This document shows, piece by piece, positions 1-7,229 of a DNA stretch of 64,000 nucleotides. Location: assembly GCF_002813455.1 (NCBI RefSeq), contig NZ_PHHE01000001.1, positions 5,080,001-5,144,000 on the forward strand, in the 5' to 3' direction. Below the pieces are notes generated by a model that saw only the letters and a list, made by a program, of their open reading frames with translations, did not search any database and was not told where the DNA came from. This DNA is from Pseudomonas baetica (lineage in GTDB: Bacteria; Pseudomonadota; Gammaproteobacteria; Pseudomonadales; Pseudomonadaceae). Made by a program: the position numbers and the translations under genes. How positions within the stretch are numbered: the stretch's first letter is position 1; the number at the start of each line of letters is the position of its first letter.

Positions 1-162
1 TTTAGCGGCAGTCGGACTCGGGGTGTGCACGCCGCGTTCGTACTGATTCATCCGTGCGCTAGCGCTGGCGGGCTCAAAACCAGCTTCCTGCCCCAAGCGC
101 TCTTGAGACCAGCCTGCTGCTTTCCTTGCCTCCTTCAGCCGATTGCTAAATACGCTGCCCAT
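1..162 (-). CDS. XRE-family helix-turn-helix regulator (partial, runs off left edge)
   Basis: The reverse strand reads 54 codons from an ATG at 162 to the window edge with no stop. Residues about 5-30 look like the first helices of a Cro/C1-type HTH (NRLKEARKAAGWSQERLGQE), followed by a Tyr-Glu-Arg-Gly stretch typical of the fourth helix. Such proteins are DNA-binding repressors or activators. It is divergent from the gene at 271, and the gap between them holds two identical palindromes that are plausible operators for it. The C-terminus is not visible, so an extra effector or protease domain cannot be excluded. The HTH call is firm; the regulatory target is inferred from position. Confidence 0.8.
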   Translation of the reverse strand, partial: MGSVFSNRLKEARKAAGWSQERLGQEAGFEPASASARMNQYERGVHTPSPTAAK

Positions 163-179
163 TCTCTCACTCGCAAAAG

Positions 180-230
180 CTAAGAGAATCTTAGATTTTT
201 CTTGACGGGATACTAAGTAATCCTTAGTGT
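180..230. promoter_or_regulatory. Twin CTAAG-N5-CTTAG operators with an embedded promoter
   Basis: Two 15-bp palindromes, CTAAG-AGAAT-CTTAG at 180-194 and CTAAG-TAATC-CTTAG at 213-227, share identical half-sites and are 33 bp apart centre to centre, about three helical turns. Between and over them is a possible rightward sigma-70 promoter, TTGACG at 202-207 and TAGTGT at 225-230 with a 17-bp spacer, so the second palindrome would cover the -10 box. The arrangement suggests cooperative repression by the adjacent XRE protein. The palindromes are directly visible; the regulator assignment is inference. Confidence 0.6.
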
Positions 231-270
231 CGCAAAAAATGTGGATCGTAGTCTGCGGGGGAGAGCAGTG

Positions 271-765
271 ATGCTAAAGCTGAAAAAAGAAACCGTGATA
301 GTGAAAGATTCGATTTATGACACCGTTGAGGATGCGGGTTCTATATATCGTCGTGTTCGGGTTCAGAACGAAGGTGGAAAAACCGCATTCTTCAAAGAAT
401 TGATTGTTCCAAGATACGTGGGCAAGAGCGGGGCAATGAAGGAGGGTGTCCCAAGAACTTGGTATATAAAAAATATCACCAAGAAGAAATCAGTTGTGAT
501 TGCTCACCAGAAACCGAACGGTGAGGTAGATTTTGATCTCGATGAAGTAAAAGTAATATCTAGATCATTTGTCTTGGTTGGAGTGTATGTTGGTGTTGCA
601 GCCCTTCCAGCGTCAATAATAATTGCAACAGCAACTTTTGGCTTTGGTCTTCTTTTGTTTCCAGTATTTTTGTATATGGCTTATCGAAATATTTTTAAAA
701 TTGCACCCGCACTTAGCCGAGCAACTTTGGAAAAAGAGCTTAGGGGGTTTGGAGTCAACTTATAG
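271..765 (+). CDS. Small predicted membrane protein of unknown function
   Basis: The frame is 164 aa from the ATG at 271, preferred because GGGGGAGA sits about 8 bases upstream; an in-frame GTG at 241 would give 174 aa but has no clear ribosome site. The N-terminal two thirds is soluble, charged and rich in beta-branched residues. Residues from about 104 to 150 form one or two hydrophobic segments (VLVGVYVGVAALPASIII and a Phe/Leu-rich stretch), followed by a short basic tail. I do not recognise a family. It is divergent from the XRE gene and probably controlled by it through the twin operators, as in many regulator/cargo pairs on mobile elements. Confidence 0.6.
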   Translation: MLKLKKETVIVKDSIYDTVEDAGSIYRRVRVQNEGGKTAFFKELIVPRYVGKSGAMKEGVPRTWYIKNITKKKSVVIAHQKPNGEVDFDLDEVKVISRSFVLVGVYVGVAALPASIIIATATFGFGLLLFPVFLYMAYRNIFKIAPALSRATLEKELRGFGVNL

Positions 766-773
766 CTTTCGAA

Positions 774-953
774 GCCCCTTAGGGGCGGCCAGAGTCAAAC
801 GAAATGGCGGGGGGCCCCACGAAGTGGGGTTCCGCCCCGCAGGGCGCACGCAGGGCGTATTTCGCTTGATGCTGGCGGGGGAAGTTAAGCCTTGGGAGAG
901 GGGTGAGGGGTTGCTCTTCCCCCTCACCCCCGAGCCCATCGGCGGCGAGATGG
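774..953. repeat. Cluster of GC-rich hairpins between convergent genes
   Basis: This stretch between the gene ending at 765 and the one ending at 987 holds no gene but several strong inverted repeats: GCCCC-TTA-GGGGC (774-786), CCCCAC-GAA-GTGGGG (815-829, inside a wider GGCGG/CCGCC pair), an 11-bp perfect stem GGGGTGAGGGG/CCCCTCACCCC around a 9-base loop (900-930), and CCCATC/GATGGG (935-953). It is much more GC-rich than the flanking element genes. Possible roles are bidirectional termination, a transfer origin or a replication origin. The structure is visible; the role is unknown. Confidence 0.55.
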
Positions 954-986
954 GGGGGACGGGGGCGCAGCCCATGGTGCTCCGCC

Positions 987-1265
987 TTACTGTTCGCATA
1001 CTTCGTATAGTTCACAGTAGTTTACTTGGCCAAGTTTCAACCCGGCCTGCCCCGTGGCAGTGCACACGATGTTGATTTCCAGTTCCTTGACAAACTCATC
1101 AATTATTGCGGGCGATGCATACTCGCCAGGAATATCCTTGTTTGAACGAACTTGTAATCTTGCATATGCACATCTCAAACAACGAGTCTTATTTGCCTGG
1201 CAGTGTTGGAGCAGGTGCAGGCTCTGTAGCGTGTCTTTCCGCTTGCTGATCTGAATTTTTTCCAT
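987..1265 (-). CDS. Small cysteine-containing protein overlapping the relaxase 3' end
   Basis: This 92-aa frame starts at an ATG at 1265, inside the last 77 bases of mobA in a different frame. AGAGGAG lies about 7 bases upstream, which supports real, translationally coupled expression as the last gene of the mob operon. The middle has a Cys-Leu-Arg-Cys pair and the C-terminal half (residues about 52-92) is acidic with three more Cys. I do not recognise a family. By position it could be an accessory mobilisation or entry-exclusion-like protein, but nothing in the sequence proves this. Confidence 0.55.
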   Translation of the reverse strand: MEKIQISKRKDTLQSLHLLQHCQANKTRCLRCAYARLQVRSNKDIPGEYASPAIIDEFVKELEINIVCTATGQAGLKLGQVNYCELYEVCEQ

Positions 1266-2808
1266 GATCTAACTCCTCTGGTTTTATTTTTGTTTTTATT
1301 GCAAAGCCAAATCTATACTTATCTCCACTTCCGTCCTCCCCGACACTCAGCTTGTCAATTTTCTTGATGTGCCTCTCGGTCTTCTTAGCCAATTGAACTT
1401 CTAATTTGATGTCCTCAATTAATTTTTCGACTTTCAGTTTTAGTTCTGAAAATTCGTACTGTAGCGTTTTTCCGGGGGAGTAAAAATTCTGTCCGGTGTA
1501 CATGCTTACGGCGAATGAAAACATATCTTTTACCGCGCTTTCTATTTTTTTGATCGTTTCCTTTGCCAATTTTGCATAGTCACCGGATAGTTTCTGTCTA
1601 TACAGAATGTCTTTCTTGATAGCTCCAGCCATATCATTGTGATATTTTGCCAAGAGTTCATCATGAACTTTATTGCCGGTTGAAATATTCGGCGCGACAA
1701 TAGATCTGGGCGACGTCTTCGGAATATTTATTAGTGGTTCGGCAATCAGCTTGTTCTGGTTAACAAGGTTGCGAGCAGCGCTAGCAGCGGGAGGGCTAAA
1801 ATTATTAATAACATCCCGAATCTCACTAAGTTCTTTGTGAGTTTTTTGTAGTCCTGCTGATGATTTTGCAAATCTATCTTCTGCTCGTTCAGCGACACCT
1901 GCAGGGATACGATGCCTGCTCTCAACTTCCGTTGATCTGAAAGTAAGCGTTTCACTGTAGCGGGATTCAGTGCCAGCTCTTTCAGCTTCAAATTTTGCAT
2001 CTCGCTTTGAATGCCTTTTTGCAATTTCTGAGAAAGGTTGCTCACTGTATAATTCTCCTTCAAGCTTTGCGGCTTTACTCATTCCTTCGAATTTAAAGGA
2101 AAAATAGTTATGGCCTTTTCTTGTTATTTCCGCACCCTGCTTCTGCAAAAAAATAAGCATATCTTCTCGGGAACTTACGGCCCCAGCATCTATTAAATTA
2201 TCTATAGCAGCGACGACCTGTTTCTTTATATTTCTCTGGGGGTCAAACTGAGGTAATTCAACCGAACGCCGTATTTTTGTATCCCTTGGGTTTTGCAATC
2301 CATATTTATTGCATACTTGGTCGACAAAGCTGTCATTCTGCAAAATGAACTCGTTATTATTCCCAGGGCCTTGCTTGCCATTATAGTTCGGTGGAAAGGG
2401 GTTGAAATATTTTCCAGATTCGAGATGAATCCGAGGGATCATATAATGAATCTCAAGCCGCCCGGTGTGCTCATGCTGTACTAGTAAAATGTTTCGACAG
2501 TCTTTTTTCACGCCAGCGAACGCGAAATCCTTGAAGTCTTCAATGATTTTGCCTTTCATGCCCCGTGTGGAATTAATTAATGCCGTTTCTTCTTCGGAAA
2601 AACTCAGCACTCCACTTGTGTATTTGTGTTTGAAGTCCAGTGATTCGCAGAGCACGCGCATTGCAGAGGGGTTGCCTTCAAGTAAAGTGGCTGCTGGAGT
2701 TCTCTGTCTCCACTCATGTGTTTCTTTGTCGAAATAATTTTCGGAGAGAAAATAATTAATACCAGTCCCAGCGCCGACAGTGCTATGTTTCGATAAACCA
2801 TGGATCAT
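1189..2808 (-). CDS. mobA: MobA/MbeA-type relaxase (MOB_HEN-like, HEH variant)
   Basis: The 539-aa protein resembles ColE1 MbeA at its N-terminus: Tyr19 sits where the MbeA catalytic tyrosine lies, followed by NPSAMRVLCE and KYTSGVLSFSE (about residues 46-72). The metal motif reads His112, Glu119 and His121 in QHEHTGRLEIHY, so the Asn of the classical H-E-N triad is replaced by His. Relaxases nick oriT and stay covalently attached to the 5' end during transfer. The long charged C-terminal half is probably accessory. The start ATG overlaps the mobC stop as ATGA, showing coupling. A MobB-like gene is nested inside it in another frame. The family call is strong; transfer activity is inferred. 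Confidence 0.9.
   Translation of the reverse strand: MIHGLSKHSTVGAGTGINYFLSENYFDKETHEWRQRTPAATLLEGNPSAMRVLCESLDFKHKYTSGVLSFSEEETALINSTRGMKGKIIEDFKDFAFAGVKKDCRNILLVQHEHTGRLEIHYMIPRIHLESGKYFNPFPPNYNGKQGPGNNNEFILQNDSFVDQVCNKYGLQNPRDTKIRRSVELPQFDPQRNIKKQVVAAIDNLIDAGAVSSREDMLIFLQKQGAEITRKGHNYFSFKFEGMSKAAKLEGELYSEQPFSEIAKRHSKRDAKFEAERAGTESRYSETLTFRSTEVESRHRIPAGVAERAEDRFAKSSAGLQKTHKELSEIRDVINNFSPPAASAARNLVNQNKLIAEPLINIPKTSPRSIVAPNISTGNKVHDELLAKYHNDMAGAIKKDILYRQKLSGDYAKLAKETIKKIESAVKDMFSFAVSMYTGQNFYSPGKTLQYEFSELKLKVEKLIEDIKLEVQLAKKTERHIKKIDKLSVGEDGSGDKYRFGFAIKTKIKPEELDHGKNSDQQAERHATEPAPAPTLPGK
1746..2045 (-). CDS. mobB: MbeB-like mobilisation protein nested inside mobA
   Basis: Entirely inside mobA but in a different frame, this 99-aa frame begins at a GTG at 2045 with AAGGAG 8 bases upstream; an in-frame TTG at 2063 is less likely. 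The protein starts MSNLSQKLQKG, has a long Gln/Lys/Leu-rich, probably coiled-coil region (residues about 3-75) and ends in one hydrophobic helix (FGMLLIILALPLLALLATLL) followed by a short basic tail. ColE1 mbeB is likewise embedded in mbeA and encodes a coiled-coil protein with a membrane segment that supports the relaxosome. Location, ribosome site and architecture all agree, so I regard it as a real overlapping gene. Confidence 0.7.
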   Translation of the reverse strand: MSNLSQKLQKGIQSEMQNLKLKELALNPATVKRLLSDQRKLRAGIVSLQVSLNEQKIDLQNHQQDYKKLTKNLVRFGMLLIILALPLLALLATLLTRTS

Positions 2809-3182
2809 GATGCTGTGGCCTTTTTAACTCTTTGTGTGCGATTGCTTTTCCTTATTTCGTCCGAAAATATTACGACCTCGTTTATATCTCGCGCGATAAA
2901 GTTAAGCTGATAAATTATTAGGTCTGCATCCGCTTTTTCTCTGTACGTATTTGCATGATGCGCAAGCATATTGATATTTGAGTTTATCCGTCCAAGCCAG
3001 CTATTGAGGTCGCGCATCTGCGCCGGCATTCCTGGAGATATGTCGATCTGCGTAGATGTGATCATCTCATTGATTAGTTGCGAGACACTCATCTCGCATT
3101 TGCGCGCATTCTCTTTTAGCCGCTCTCGCTGTGAGAGCGGTACCTGTGCATTAATTTGCACCCATTTTACCTCATGTTCCAT
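2805..3182 (-). CDS. mobC: MobC/MbeC-type relaxosome accessory protein
   Basis: The 125-aa protein starts at an ATG at 3182 with GGAGGG about 6 bases upstream; a longer frame to 3263 runs through the palindromes and is unlikely. Residues about 11-38 form a ribbon-helix-helix-like DNA-binding region (VPLSQRERLKENARKCEMS). A later LNSWLGRINSNINMLAHHAN segment matches the MobC family signature. Such proteins bind oriT and help the relaxase melt the nic region. Its stop overlaps the mobA start by ATGA. The inverted-repeat cluster directly upstream is the expected place for oriT. Confidence 0.85.
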   Translation of the reverse strand: MEHEVKWVQINAQVPLSQRERLKENARKCEMSVSQLINEMITSTQIDISPGMPAQMRDLNSWLGRINSNINMLAHHANTYREKADADLIIYQLNFIARDINEVVIFSDEIRKSNRTQRVKKATAS

Positions 3183-3221
3183 GCGGCCCTCCGGGCTCTT
3201 ATTTTTGTGATCGTCAGGGGT

Positions 3222-3303
3222 GTGGGGAAACCCCACTGGGTCTCTAGGGCTAGCCCTAGACAAGGCCGGAAAATGTCGAAGACTATTTTTCGAGGAGCCT
3301 TGT
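3222..3303. other. Candidate oriT / mob operon control region
   Basis: Immediately upstream of mobC are three successive symmetric elements: a GTGGGG-AAA-CCCCAC hairpin (3222-3236), a perfect 16-bp palindrome CTAGGGCTAGCCCTAG (3244-3259), and ACAAGGC/GCCTTGT arms 30 bp apart (3260-3266 and 3297-3303). Dense inverted repeats next to mobC and mobA are usual for transfer origins of ColE1-type systems. I could not identify a nic site by sequence, so the oriT label is inference; the region may also carry the mob promoter. Confidence 0.5.
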
Positions 3304-3451
3304 TCGCCCTAATCATCTAAGAGTATTATTAATTTATAGCTGGCAGCGATGCAAGTTACGCAACTAATAAAATTGTATATAAATAGGGAATGACACAGTG
3401 GGAGACATATATTTCGGCAATGTTGCGATATTTTATGAAGGTGAAGACGTT

Positions 3452-3643
3452 ATGACTCCAGGGGCAACCTACCGTCAATCTGAGGAGGACATTGATGCGA
3501 AGAATAATTTTAAAATGCTAAAGCAGCACTTGGCCAAATACCTTTCATCCACAAGCACTGCTCCGCTCGGCTGTGTGTCTGAGGGAAAAGACGCAGTAGG
3601 TGGGTCGCAGAGACAGGTCTCTTTAGATGATTTTTTTGAGTGA
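3452..3643 (+). CDS. Small hypothetical protein
   Basis: The frame gives 63 aa from the ATG at 3452 with AAGGTGA about 7 bases upstream; an in-frame GTG at 3398 would give 81 aa. The protein is hydrophilic, with a helical stretch (EEDIDAKNNFKMLKQHLAKY) and an acidic-aromatic C-terminus (SLDDFFE). An AT-rich stretch with TATAAA-like sequence at about 3375-3390 could be its promoter. It is the only rightward gene between the mob and reverse transcriptase operons and reads into the foldable segment at 3660-3830. I do not recognise a family, and it could be spurious. Confidence 0.4.
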   Translation: MTPGATYRQSEEDIDAKNNFKMLKQHLAKYLSSTSTAPLGCVSEGKDAVGGSQRQVSLDDFFE

Positions 3644-3659
3644 TACTGAATCTTTGGAA

Positions 3660-3830
3660 AAGATGACTTGGTGGGACACACTAGCCGGGCGAAAGATAAG
3701 GCACCGGCTGCGAGAAGGAAGCGCTTAAGACCTGCGGCGTTGAGAATGGGGAGAAAGGCAGTCTCAACCTTAGTGTGTACGGCTTTCACCGCTCCTAGGT
3801 AGCTAGCGCCTCATCGACCCATGAGGTGAT
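3660..3830. ncRNA. Foldable intergenic segment, candidate structured RNA
   Basis: The 311 bases between 3643 and 3955 have no gene but nested complementary segments: ACACACTA (3676-3683) with TAGTGTGT (3771-3778) closing a domain that contains AGCCGG/CCGGCT (3683-3688, 3704-3709) and GTTGAGA/TCTCAAC (3739-3745, 3762-3768). A CCTCAT/ATGAGG hairpin (3809-3826) follows, then a 12-bp palindrome AGCCTGCAGGCT at 3903-3914. Four stems in about 150 bases suggest a real RNA. It lies downstream of drt3b on the opposite-strand side and reads ACACAC on either strand. The strand and any link to the reverse transcriptases are unresolved. Confidence 0.4.
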
Positions 3831-3954
3831 GAAGAATTCGCTAAGTAGGTATGAAACGCAGCCTTCTGAGGGGCCGCGTGGAGGTATATTGACTAACCTT
3901 TCAGCCTGCAGGCTAGCACAGAAAAACATCCGAAAAAAGCCTCGACAGCTCCGA

Positions 3955-5922
3955 TCAGTACACCTGCCGAAGCTCTTTTCGCTCCAGAGCGTTTAAAAGA
4001 TCGACTTCTGTCCAGTTAATGAACCAATATTTAGAAGCATAATGCGTAAAAAAATCGCTTAACTCTTGTTGAGTCGGCTTGCTGATCTTCATCGCAACGC
4101 ATAGCCTATTTACATATTTGGATTTTCTTTTTCGGCCTATATATGGACATGTCAGGCTGTCTAACAACAGACAAGCTTGCTCTGTATTAGAGAGGATTTT
4201 TGACATGTCTTGAAGCTTTGCATCTAATTTTTTAAGAGTGCTTTCTTTAATTGTTGAGTATTGAACATGATCTTTGATATAAAAAAGACAAGAAACGATG
4301 TTAAAATACGAGCTATCGCCACCGAACACTTTCTCTACTATATGCGAAGGGAGCAGATAAGCAGCGCCAAAATCGCTCAAAGACAAAATAACATTTAGAA
4401 CTTCAAGCGATATGAAATTATCAATATCAGCTCTTTTGTGGAAGGTGTCGCTATCGAGCAGGGACAGAGACAGGTCGAATGCGCGCTGTTTTATTGTATG
4501 CTTGTAATGACCTAAATGTTGGTCGGCAAACCGACAGAGCAGTATCAATGATGCGCAAAACTTATACGAAGAGCTAACAGAGGGTGCCACCGAATAGAAA
4601 AAGTGCATGACCTCCAAAAATACGATACAAGCATCCTTGTAATCGTTAATTTCGGCTTCGGGATTAAGTTCTTTGGGGATGTTAATTAGCAGCTTTGTTC
4701 TTTCAAACAGCGCAGATATGATATATGAAGACACCTCATCATAATCCATACCTTCAGCAGAACAAGTTGCTTTGATAGCATCAACAAAGCTACGCACAAG
4801 CCTATCAACTTTGAATATCTTCTTTGGCTTTAGCGAAGCCCCTTCTTCAACTTCCTCTAAAAACCTTTCCGTGAATTCGTTTACGTAAAGATTTACCTCT
4901 CTAATCACTTTAGATTTTGGTGTGAAAAAAGGGCGCTGATATATTTGACTTTTGGCTGAGTTGACGTGCAGCTTGTACCCCAAAAGCGTATCCGCATAAA
5001 TTTCGTAAATTTTATTTGCCATTTCGATGGATCTGGCAAATATGAAAACATCGTCAACGTAGCGTTTGATAGAATAGTCAATGTTAAAAATCCAATTGAA
5101 CTTTTCAGATGCCAGCTTAGCTTCTACTCTACAGTCAACGTTCTGGAATATTATCTCTGAAAAGATCCGACTTACTTCTGGGCCTATCACAATCCCATTT
5201 GTTTCGTTGTGATTCGCCATCCGTATAACGTCGTCAAAATTATTTCCGAATATAGATGCGGCGTACCTTCCGTCCTTTACAAAGCTTTTGTCTTTAGTAG
5301 CCCACGCAATCGAATGCGTATAAATACTATCAAAGCACTTTGAAACGTCCAGAGTTTTTAGAACGCTAAAGTCTTTTTCAAGATCGAGAAAGGCTTTTGA
5401 GTTAAACATTTTATAAAGTCTAGTGTAACCCTTGTACGCGTAGAAGGATGAACTGTGTTTTAGCGTTGTTTCAGAGGCGGTGTCGTCAACGGTACCTCTC
5501 TTGTATTGCCCTATGTTCTCCCATGAGCTCTTGTAATAAAATACACTCGCGGTTTTGAATGGAGTTCGTATCGAGTATTTACCTAATGTACAGTAATGAC
5601 AAATGAGATGCTCGTAGCGCTCATAGAATAGTTTAATTTGCCATTGTGAGAGTGGATGCAAAACCGAGAGGCATCTGAAGTCAGTTGCACTTTTCCTTAT
5701 TTTATATTGGTAAGGCACAGTGCTCCATTTCCCGCCCTTACTTGTTATAAATAAGCTTTCGATTGTCTTGGCGAAGCCTGTGCTCGAAGCTTGTTTCTTT
5801 GCAATATTGTAGAAGCCGTCATTCGAAAATATTATCGGGGTTTCATAAGGAGCTGTTTCAGTTACGAGAACTCGACAATAGTCACCCTTTATAATTCGCT
5901 CAGATTTTTTATCATCAAGCAT
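3955..5922 (-). CDS. drt3b: Reverse transcriptase, UG8-like (Drt3b candidate)
   Basis: I chose the ATG at 5922, giving 655 aa, because it overlaps the upstream gene's stop as ATGCTTGA; a longer frame to 5985 is possible. An N-terminal ICHYC-type segment (residues about 107-122) is typical of defence-associated RTs. Motif A is LDVSKCFDS (Asp192), a TNGIVIGPEVSRI segment is at about 241-253, and the catalytic YVDD is at 288-291. The C-terminal ~300 residues are alpha-helical and lack RNase H or maturase features. As recalled from the DRT3 literature, the second RT makes the AC-repeat strand complementary to that of the first. The RT call is certain; the UG8 class is inferred from pairing, size and motifs. 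Confidence 0.8.
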   Translation of the reverse strand: MLDDKKSERIIKGDYCRVLVTETAPYETPIIFSNDGFYNIAKKQASSTGFAKTIESLFITSKGGKWSTVPYQYKIRKSATDFRCLSVLHPLSQWQIKLFYERYEHLICHYCTLGKYSIRTPFKTASVFYYKSSWENIGQYKRGTVDDTASETTLKHSSSFYAYKGYTRLYKMFNSKAFLDLEKDFSVLKTLDVSKCFDSIYTHSIAWATKDKSFVKDGRYAASIFGNNFDDVIRMANHNETNGIVIGPEVSRIFSEIIFQNVDCRVEAKLASEKFNWIFNIDYSIKRYVDDVFIFARSIEMANKIYEIYADTLLGYKLHVNSAKSQIYQRPFFTPKSKVIREVNLYVNEFTERFLEEVEEGASLKPKKIFKVDRLVRSFVDAIKATCSAEGMDYDEVSSYIISALFERTKLLINIPKELNPEAEINDYKDACIVFLEVMHFFYSVAPSVSSSYKFCASLILLCRFADQHLGHYKHTIKQRAFDLSLSLLDSDTFHKRADIDNFISLEVLNVILSLSDFGAAYLLPSHIVEKVFGGDSSYFNIVSCLFYIKDHVQYSTIKESTLKKLDAKLQDMSKILSNTEQACLLLDSLTCPYIGRKRKSKYVNRLCVAMKISKPTQQELSDFFTHYASKYWFINWTEVDLLNALERKELRQVY

Positions 5923-7168
5923 ACTCCCAACACTCCCTGATCGCTTTGAACTGTGAACGGTTGAAGTGGAAATAATTACGTTCACTGAATCCGCGCTTAA
6001 AGCTGAAAGTCAATAGTCTGCGGCGTTGCGCGACAGAAGTGATCGAGAAAAAACGATCAAATACTTTACCGTAACTGCTCATTGTCGCCAGGTATAGGTA
6101 CTCATCCAATATAGCTAGGGCTGTTGATTTTGCTTCATCTATCCTGTGATAGTTATGATAAATTCCAGCCAATCTATATCCGCCTCTATTAATATCTAGT
6201 ACGCTAAAGTTAGAAGTCAAAAACTTTACGCGCATTTCTAAAAGCTCAAAATTTCTGTTTTTACAGTAGTCTAGATAAGCTTTAGTGAGACGCGTTTTGA
6301 TCTTTTTTATCTTAGAGTCCGCTATATCCAATACTACTTCTCGGCTGCCGTTTTTCTCCGGTGGTTCGTAAACCGAAAAACTATAGCCTAAGTATTCGAA
6401 AGTGAAGAGCAGCGGCATTTCCGGATGCTGACTTTTTTTGTATCCAGAAGAATCGGGTGCAGAACAAAGCTCCTGTTTTTTCGTATTTAAATGGAGTCCA
6501 GGCGGTAGCAGCTTGCTCACTTTAGCGAGAAACTGTTTTGAGTGCTCCTCCCCGCCAGTTATCACAATAATGTCATCGACATATCGACTATAAAAATATA
6601 CACCTGCCATCGTTTTTATTGAAGAATCAAAAGAACTCATTACTACTTCAGATAACGTCGCACTTAAGGCCATACCTCTTGGGATCCCTAACCCTCCAGC
6701 CAAGGTATGATGCTCAATAATGTCTTTAATGTGTTTTTTGGTCTGAGGACTTAAACCCTTAATTCCGTACACAGCACTCAGGACATTGGACGCCGTGAAT
6801 GACTCGTAAAAGCTCTTGATATCTAATCTATATATTTTAAATTGAGCACTTTCTGCGATCAGAGCGCGAAGATTAGCGATTATAGTGTCTCTTGACGGCG
6901 AGTATAACGACTTAGCCATTCGTAAATTTTTATCTATCTTTCGTAACACCAGCTCGTGACTGAAGGCGGGAACTCTGTAGACATTCTTCCCGCGAAGAAT
7001 TGAGCTCTCAAGAAAAGAGTATGATTCGTACCCAACATCAGAACGAGCGACAGCAGCTTCAACCTCTGCGGTCTTTGATAACGGGTTTCTCAGCCACGGC
7101 CTAAGGTAGAAATCATTCTTTCGCAGAACCTTTGAAACCGAAATAAAATTAAACGACTGGTCGTACAT
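5915..7168 (-). CDS. drt3a: Reverse transcriptase, UG3-like (Drt3a candidate)
   Basis: The 417-aa protein starts at an ATG at 7168 with AAGGGA 7 bases upstream. RT motif A is YRLDIKSFYES with Asp116, GIPRGMALSATLSEV (about 161-175) is the next conserved block, and the YVDD box is at 196-199, all with the metal-binding aspartates intact. There is no maturase or endonuclease domain, which argues against a group II intron protein. It is the first gene of a two-RT operon, overlapping the 655-aa RT gene by 8 nt. The ~420 + ~650 aa order matches UG3 + UG8 of antiphage DRT type 3. In that system, as I recall, this enzyme copies an ACACAC template in a noncoding RNA into GT repeats. Confidence 0.8.
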   Translation of the reverse strand: MYDQSFNFISVSKVLRKNDFYLRPWLRNPLSKTAEVEAAVARSDVGYESYSFLESSILRGKNVYRVPAFSHELVLRKIDKNLRMAKSLYSPSRDTIIANLRALIAESAQFKIYRLDIKSFYESFTASNVLSAVYGIKGLSPQTKKHIKDIIEHHTLAGGLGIPRGMALSATLSEVVMSSFDSSIKTMAGVYFYSRYVDDIIVITGGEEHSKQFLAKVSKLLPPGLHLNTKKQELCSAPDSSGYKKSQHPEMPLLFTFEYLGYSFSVYEPPEKNGSREVVLDIADSKIKKIKTRLTKAYLDYCKNRNFELLEMRVKFLTSNFSVLDINRGGYRLAGIYHNYHRIDEAKSTALAILDEYLYLATMSSYGKVFDRFFSITSVAQRRRLLTFSFKRGFSERNYFHFNRSQFKAIRECWEYA

Positions 7169-7229
7169 ATGTCATCCCTTACAAAAAGAATGAAGCACCC
7201 AAGCACCCAAGCATTCCAGACACTGGGCC

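Noticed and set aside
3955..7168. Group II intron or retron origin for the RT genes
   Set aside because: No maturase X/HNH domains, no domain V-like sequence found, two RTs in one operon, and no msr/msd-type arms; DRT fits better.
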